The position numbers and the translations under genes are program-made. Of a stretch of 64,000 nt of DNA, positions 58,510 to 64,000 are shown piece by piece. Source of the DNA: Inia geoffrensis (Eukaryota > Chordata > Mammalia > Artiodactyla > Iniidae); the NCBI GenBank assembly GCA_036417435.1, contig CM070905.1, forward strand, positions 25,769,592 to 25,833,591, given 5' to 3'. The notes under the pieces were generated by a model, which was not told the DNA's origin, searched no databases, and saw only the letters and a program-made list of their open reading frames with translations. Within the stretch, counting starts at the first letter, position 1. Each line of letters opens with the position of its first letter.

Positions 58510-59325
58510 TATCTCTATACATCCTTCCACTTCCATCTATTTCTGAATAGATTAAGGATAAAAACAGATAAGGCCGATCAGTGAAGCTCCGCAACAATTT
58601 TTGTCCTTGTGTAAATAAATGCCCTAAACAAAGCTGCCGTCACTCTTCCCCATACACATACCAAATGTCCTGGAATACTGACTGTTTCATGTCATAATAA
58701 TTCAAGTGCTGGGTCTATGCCACTTGATCAATGGTGTCATGTTTTCTAAAAGGAAAGGGAGTTTTTCCTTTTTCATATTATTTCTAAATTTTAGTTTCGT
58801 CCAAGTAACAAATGCAGATGAAAAGATATTTTTTTAAAAAGCAAAACATAATTTAAAGCAATACATACTCATTTCATGTCTTCCCATCCTCAGGCCCATT
58901 CCCAGATTAAAAAAAAATAAAACTATTTCTACTTTTATTTCATTTGCTGAGTACATTCATAATTAATATGGAAGAAGTGTGAGGCACTAAATAATCATCT
59001 TTCACAAAGGAGGTGGTAAGTCACATTTTCCTACCACTGCAGTAAAAAAATAAATTGTTATGGATGTATTACTTGTACTGAACTTTACACTAGGTGAGTT
59101 TATAAATATTCTGAGAGGAAAGCAATGTAATGAATAAAAAAGTCACACAAAATAAGAGAAAAAGATAAACACAACAAAATACTAAAATTCCAATGCTGAA
59201 GGCTTGAGATAAGAACAACTTTGGAAAAATCAAAAATGAATTTTAATAACAGGTGAAGTTCAAAAGAGACGATGCTCACTTATCTACACAAATGCCTTAA
59301 AGAAGCTTCTTTCCGTCTAGGAATC
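58510..59325. other. Unannotated sequence
   Basis: Nothing recognised. Confidence 0.45.
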
Positions 59326-59329
59326 TTTA

Positions 59330-59530
59330 ACTTTACATATATTCTTACCTCATTTAATATATGCAAAAAATTATTAAGAATGTACCAAATGATGAGATGT
59401 GTAATTATACAAATGAGAAAACAAATTCACAGTCATTCAGTGACTAAGGAAACCCAAGAGATGGTAAAACCAGTCCACAAACTTAAGTGTTATGATTTCA
59501 GGTCTAATACTCTTCCATTATAATAGCATC
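59330..59530 (-). mobile_element. MIR: MIR SINE, antisense
   Basis: TTACCTCATTTAATATATGC, CAAATGAGAAAACAAATTCA and CATTCAGTGACTAAGGAAAC match the antisense MIR in order. The 83-residue frame at 59272-59523 is inside it. Confidence 0.6.
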
Positions 59531-59534
59531 GTCT

Positions 59535-61490
59535 CTGCGCTCTGGGATATTAAAATTGGAATGCATATTATTACCTTTTATTTTTACTTTTATCATTTAA
59601 CTGGCTAATCCAGAAATATGGAAATTTGGTTGGCATTCAAATATGATTTAATTGATTCTATTGGAAAACTGCAATTTTTTACATTTTCTTTCTCCTTGCT
59701 GATATGAACTACACAAGTATTTTTCTCAATCTCAACCAATTCTCAATTAGAAAAGGGAAAAAGACTCTGAAAAATAATTATATATTATATAGATGGGTAC
59801 TAACGTTCAAGGGATTGTGAAAGAGAAAAAAATGTGAACAGACCAGATTCCTCCTCTAATTAGACAATTCAAGCCTACTGTGTCCATAAATCAATTTGAA
59901 TACAATCTTTTGTTCTTCTATTTACCCAGTATGTAGATGTTATAGCTAAAGAAATTTTCCTATCTTAGTGTAGATATTATTTCAAACTTTGGTCTTTATG
60001 CAGTTCTTGAATATTAAAGTTAGTAGCAAAAAAAAAAGGAAGAGCTAAAAATCTTACAAATTCAGTCATGGAAAAAAATAGTGGATGATAGTTTATGCAC
60101 TATTATACATATTAAAGACTGATGGTAACTGCCAAACTCTGTACCTTGTATATAAATATCACACTTCTTTTAAAACAACGAAACTGGTATAATCTAAATT
60201 GAGCTCTCCCCTAATTATTTTTTACAAAACAGTCCATCAGATATGATAATGAGAATATACACAAATTTTCTTTATTTAAAATCAAATGATAGCCACAGTA
60301 TATTTACAAAGGTGAACTTAACTTTCAAATCAATTTAGTAGCTTACAAATTTTCAGATATGTTTACCACAATTAAGAACTTTGAGAAAAACAAAATACAT
60401 TGCTACATATCCATGCCAGGTCACCTGCAACAGAAAAATCTCTTTTCTTTCTCCTCTTATCTATACATACAATATAGAAGTACCTACTGGCTAGTCCAGA
60501 ATCCACAGCACTCTCTGCTCAGACGTTTGCGTTTAGAAGTTTCTTACATTGTCACTTGTGACATATTTTGAGTAGTTATAGGATGTTTCATAAATTCATC
60601 ATATTAAGCTCTGTCCTCCCAACTGAAACAGAAACTTCTTGAGACCACTATTTTGTAATCTCTCAGAGCCCATCAAAATTCCTCTCAAAAAGGTGATGAG
60701 GTGATGAATTTGTTTCAAAAGAGCTAGAGTACTTTAATATCTCCCCATATCACAAAATAATGTTTTCTCCACCTACTTTGTTTCATTACAAAAAAGATGC
60801 TGGATGTGAAATCAAGTTCTTAATTGTTTAAAATACCATTTATGTAAAAGACACATACAGCCTTTATTTTTTTCAAAAATGCATGATAATTTATTTTACC
60901 TTTATGCAATTGTTTTTAAGCATCTTTCCTTTTATATGGTGACAATTTTCTCTAACAATCCACATTTTTATATATAAAAAAGCAAAATTTTAAAGCATTT
61001 TAATACTGACCTTCTCAACACCTGTCTTCAAAGCTACTTATTATTTATGTTAACTCCCTATTGCCATATAACTTTTTCCTTTACCAGGACACTATCCAGT
61101 TTCAAAAGTAATTAACTGATATCATGTCTTTTACATAAATGAGATAATGCATATAAAACCCTACAAACAGTGACCAGTGTAAAGTAAAAACTAATAAATG
61201 ATAAAAAATTATGGCGTTCTACCCATAACTTGACTGCTTAATTTCTTCTCCAAAACACTAAACTCCAGAATAGTGTCCAGGGTGATAGAATAATTTTTTC
61301 TTTAAAAAAGTTTGAATAAGTACAAACAAATTAATAATAATAATGCCTAGTTTATTGTTTCCAATTCTCCACCCTCAGCATATTTAACCTAAATAATTTA
61401 TGCTTTTAAAGCAATAATTATTCTTTCATTTGAGAATGTGAGAAACAAAGAGATCCATTTCTAAAACACCCTCTATTTTACTCTTGTAAT
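59535..61490. other. Unannotated AT-rich sequence
   Basis: No family or gene recognised in ~2 kb. Confidence 0.45.
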
Positions 61491-61493
61491 CAA

Positions 61494-61727
61494 ATCGAAT
61501 TCTCTTTATGTACATTCAGTACAGAACATGTTTCCATTTCATCTCAGTGAATTCACGAAGTGGATGGGAGCCATTGTCTAAACACTATTAAGAGCACTAA
61601 TGCTTTATTAATCGAATTCTCTTTGTGTACATTCAGTACAGAACATGTTTCCATTTCATCTCAGTGAATTCACTAAGTGGATGGGAGCCATTGTCTAAAC
61701 ACTATTAAGAGCACAAATGCTTTATTA
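61494..61727. repeat. 117-bp tandem duplication, two copies
   Basis: Copy 1 (61494-61610) and copy 2 (61611-61727) both begin ATCGAATTCTCTTT and differ at only three positions (A/G at offset ~14, G/T near the middle, T/A near the end), about 97% identity. The unit is not a recognised repeat. A third start, ATC, follows copy 2. Confidence 0.97.
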
Positions 61728-61734
61728 ATCAGTT

Positions 61735-62885
61735 GTGCATCTATGTTGTCCTTTAAAGTGAAAGATCAATTAATTGAAGCAGTAATATCATATTCTAAGT
61801 TGTTTTCCAACTGAGCAATGCTGAAAGAATTCATTTCCATCAAGTTCTGTGTTCATCCTTCTTGAACTGTCAAGTAGACTATGACGAGCTATATATCAAA
61901 GATATACCTATATGTTCTTTTTGACAGGTATTTGGAAATATTTCGTGCTTTCAGAAAAGAATAAAGCTATCTGATATCTAGAGCTTGCTTTTCTACAATA
62001 CCTCCTTTTATTAGCAATATCTAAAGAGACAATTTAGAAAACAGTCTGTTTTGATTGACATTATTCATTGTGAGACTGAGATGACAACCCAGTAAGCATG
62101 CCAAAGAGTTCTTAGATAATTGAGTTGTTAGGTAATAGAGTCCTCCCTTAATAAGTTAGATGCTTTATACACAGGTAAGATATAAAATTCTGAAAAACAC
62201 AGCACTTAGATACTTTTACTGAGCTCTAATTGATCACATTGTTGCTTTGCTTCTGAATGTGGCTGGGGTTCGTGAAGGTGTTTAGCTTTGTTTTATTTTA
62301 AATTTATCAGTGGTATTGACTGAAAAAGAGCACTTTTCAAGGAATCAGAAAAACTAAATTCAGTACTTAGTTGCCAACCATCTAGCTTTATTGAGTCCTC
62401 TGTGTACTCCTCTTAAAGAAATTTGGCCTTTAACTTCCAGTTAGAATGTAGAATAATGGCCCCCCCCCCTTTTTTTTTTTTTGCTCACACAATAACAGCA
62501 GCCGAAAACCCAGACAAATAAAAATCATAATGTTATACTGGGCTGGCAAAGAACTCCTTGCCCCATTTTTCCAAGAGTGCCTATCAATCCAACGACTTGT
62601 TTGCTAAAAATTTGACTGCTAAGTGAGAAATCACAATGATTTAGTAGTCCTAACAAGTGGCTCGTGAATTCTATTAGTAAACCGTTTTATGGCTTGATAA
62701 CCCACGTTATGTTTATATAGACTTTCCCATACTGTAAAACACAAATTTGTATATATTTTCTGAGAGTGAAGGATACAGGGCAACCTACTGTCCCAAAGTA
62801 TAAGGAGACAATCACCTGCAGGGAAAGGCAGGATGGAGCCACTTAACTGGGGAGCCATAGCGGCACACTAATGAGAAGAATTCAG
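61735..62885. other. Unannotated sequence with C/T homopolymer junction
   Basis: A run of ten C followed by ~13 T lies at about 62459-62482. Nothing else recognised. The 75-residue minus frame at 62631-62858 has no domain. Confidence 0.45.
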
Positions 62886-62889
62886 CCAC

Positions 62890-63299
62890 AGTAGTTAACA
62901 AATTAGTGGAGGCAACTGTGAACTGGTACAAATTAAAGGAAGAGCTAGAAGCCAAAGATACAGCAGAATTTGGACATTCTCTCAGGCTATCCTGTTACAG
63001 ACTCCACCAAGTGGTCTCAAAAGCCAATGTGCTGAGAGGGCTGACTTCTGGTCAGAAACCATGCAAGCTAGAGGACATTGTAGTAACCCTTTAAAGTGCT
63101 GAGAGGAATTAAAATTCAGCCAACACGAAATTCTTTACCCAGTAAAACTATGATTGCAAAAATGAAGCTGAAAGATAGACTTTCTTAATGAAACAAAAAT
63201 TGCGATAATTCCCAGTAGACTTAACACCATAAAACTTTTAAAGGAAGTTTTTACCCCCTTTGGCCAAAGATTATGTTACTATACAGAAACTAGAATCTA

Positions 63300-63337
<38 letters not shown>

Positions 63338-64000
63338 TGAAAAACCATAAAAATTAAATAAATGAAGGTAAAATAAAAGGTATTATTTGATGTAAAAAAT
63401 ATCTGTTGAAACAAAAAGAGCAATGTGCTATAGGATATAGCACAGATAAATTAAAATGTACAGCAAAAATAGCCTACAAGATGGGAGGAAGGAACTGAGA
63501 ATACACTGCAGTGAGAAACTCACATGAATCCACATAATAGTATTTGATGCTATACTCTGATTAAATAAAGGTGATTAAATAGGGTTACATAAAAATACTG
63601 AAGCCCCTAGTATATGCCGCCTACGAGAAACACATTAAATTTAGATTTACTAAATTAGATAGATTAAAAGTAAAGAGGTCAAAAAAGATGTACCACACAA
63701 ATATTAACAAAAGAAAGCTGTAGTAGCTACATTAATTTCAGACAAAGCAGCCTTCAGGACAAGGAATATTATCTGAGATATTGAGGGACATGACATATTG
63801 CACAAATATACAAATCTACAATTATATTTGGAGACGTCAACACCCATCTCTCAGTAATTGATAGAACAAGTAATTATGAAATCAGTAAGTGTATGATGAT
63901 CTAAACAGCATTATCATTCAATATGACCTAATTAGCATTTATAGGAAGCTCTTCCACACAACAGAAGAACACATACACTCCTTAAGTGCACATGGAACAT
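62890..64000 (+). mobile_element. Old L1M relic (inter-ORF and ORF2 endonuclease region), continues past the window
   Basis: TGGTCAGAAACCATGCAAGC (63050), TTTAAAGTGCTGAGAGGAAT (63091) and TTTACCCAGTAAAACTATGA match the L1M inter-ORF region; CCGCCTACGAGAAACACATT (63618), GAAAGCTGTAGTAGCTACAT (63713) and AGTGCACATGGAACAT at the end match ORF2. At 63824 a short translation IFGDVNTHLS corresponds to the endonuclease motif GDFNTPLS, so D and N are kept, but frameshifts break the frame elsewhere. A (CA)n tract at 63302-63335 interrupts the element. Confidence 0.8.
63302..63335. repeat. (CA)n microsatellite within the L1M
   Basis: About 16 CA units flanked by L1-derived sequence. Confidence 0.95.

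Noticed and set aside
62906..63094. 62-residue frame with a plausible start
   Set aside because: It runs into the L1M inter-ORF region and has no similarity that I recognise.

Overview
The window is non-coding nuclear DNA from a mammal, very probably a whale or dolphin. The diagnostic signal is eight tRNA-derived SINE copies of the CHR type (head beginning GGCTTCCCTGGTGGC). Five are the short ~205-215 bp form ending in GTGAGAGGCCCGCGTACC plus poly(A), which I associate with the cetacean 'deletion' subfamilies of CHR-2. Three are the longer form with the CGCAACTAGAGAAAGCC-type body. MIR, L2, old L1M/HAL1, Tigger and MaLR-like LTRs fit a placental genome. The base composition is AT-rich with no CpG island. 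No assembly name or chromosome can be read from the sequence.

I find no protein-coding gene, tRNA gene, snRNA gene or recognisable processed pseudogene. The longest open frames lie in SINEs (the recurring GFPGGAVVESPPADAGD-type frame and its opposite-strand partner), in microsatellites or in L1 relics. The window is intergenic or deep intronic; it cannot say which.

Layout: 1-5.2 kb is mostly unique AT-rich DNA with a MIR, an antisense L1 3' end and two hairpins. 5.2-7.5 kb is a stack of L2, MIR and an L1 tail. 7.5-13 kb is mostly unique, with a compound CA/TC microsatellite, SINE A and a DNA-transposon relic. 13-22.7 kb is dense in fossils: L1 fragments, an LTR-like element, HAL1-like sequence, a Tigger relic with SINE B inside it, and an L1 split by an LTR. 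22.7-34 kb is sparse (SINE C, MIR, L1M fragment, microsatellite). 34-41 kb carries two MaLR-like LTRs and SINE D. 43-46.8 kb holds a 5'-inverted L1, a MIR hit by SINE E, and two SINEs (F, G) inserted one after the other at the same target. 46.8-54.3 kb has antisense L1s, SINE H beside a TG repeat, and an LTR with readable TATA and poly(A) signals. 56.4-58.5 kb is a long L2 broken by a GATA repeat and an LTR-like insert. 61.5 kb has a young 117-bp tandem duplication. From ~62.9 kb to the end a degraded L1M runs off the window.

The features do not work together as a pathway; they are layers of insertion of different ages. I saw no undescribed biological system. The items most worth checking are the nested SINE pair, the twin-primed L1, the 117-bp duplication and several perfect inverted repeats. 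Family names come from recognising consensus motifs by eye; boundaries of old repeats are approximate.
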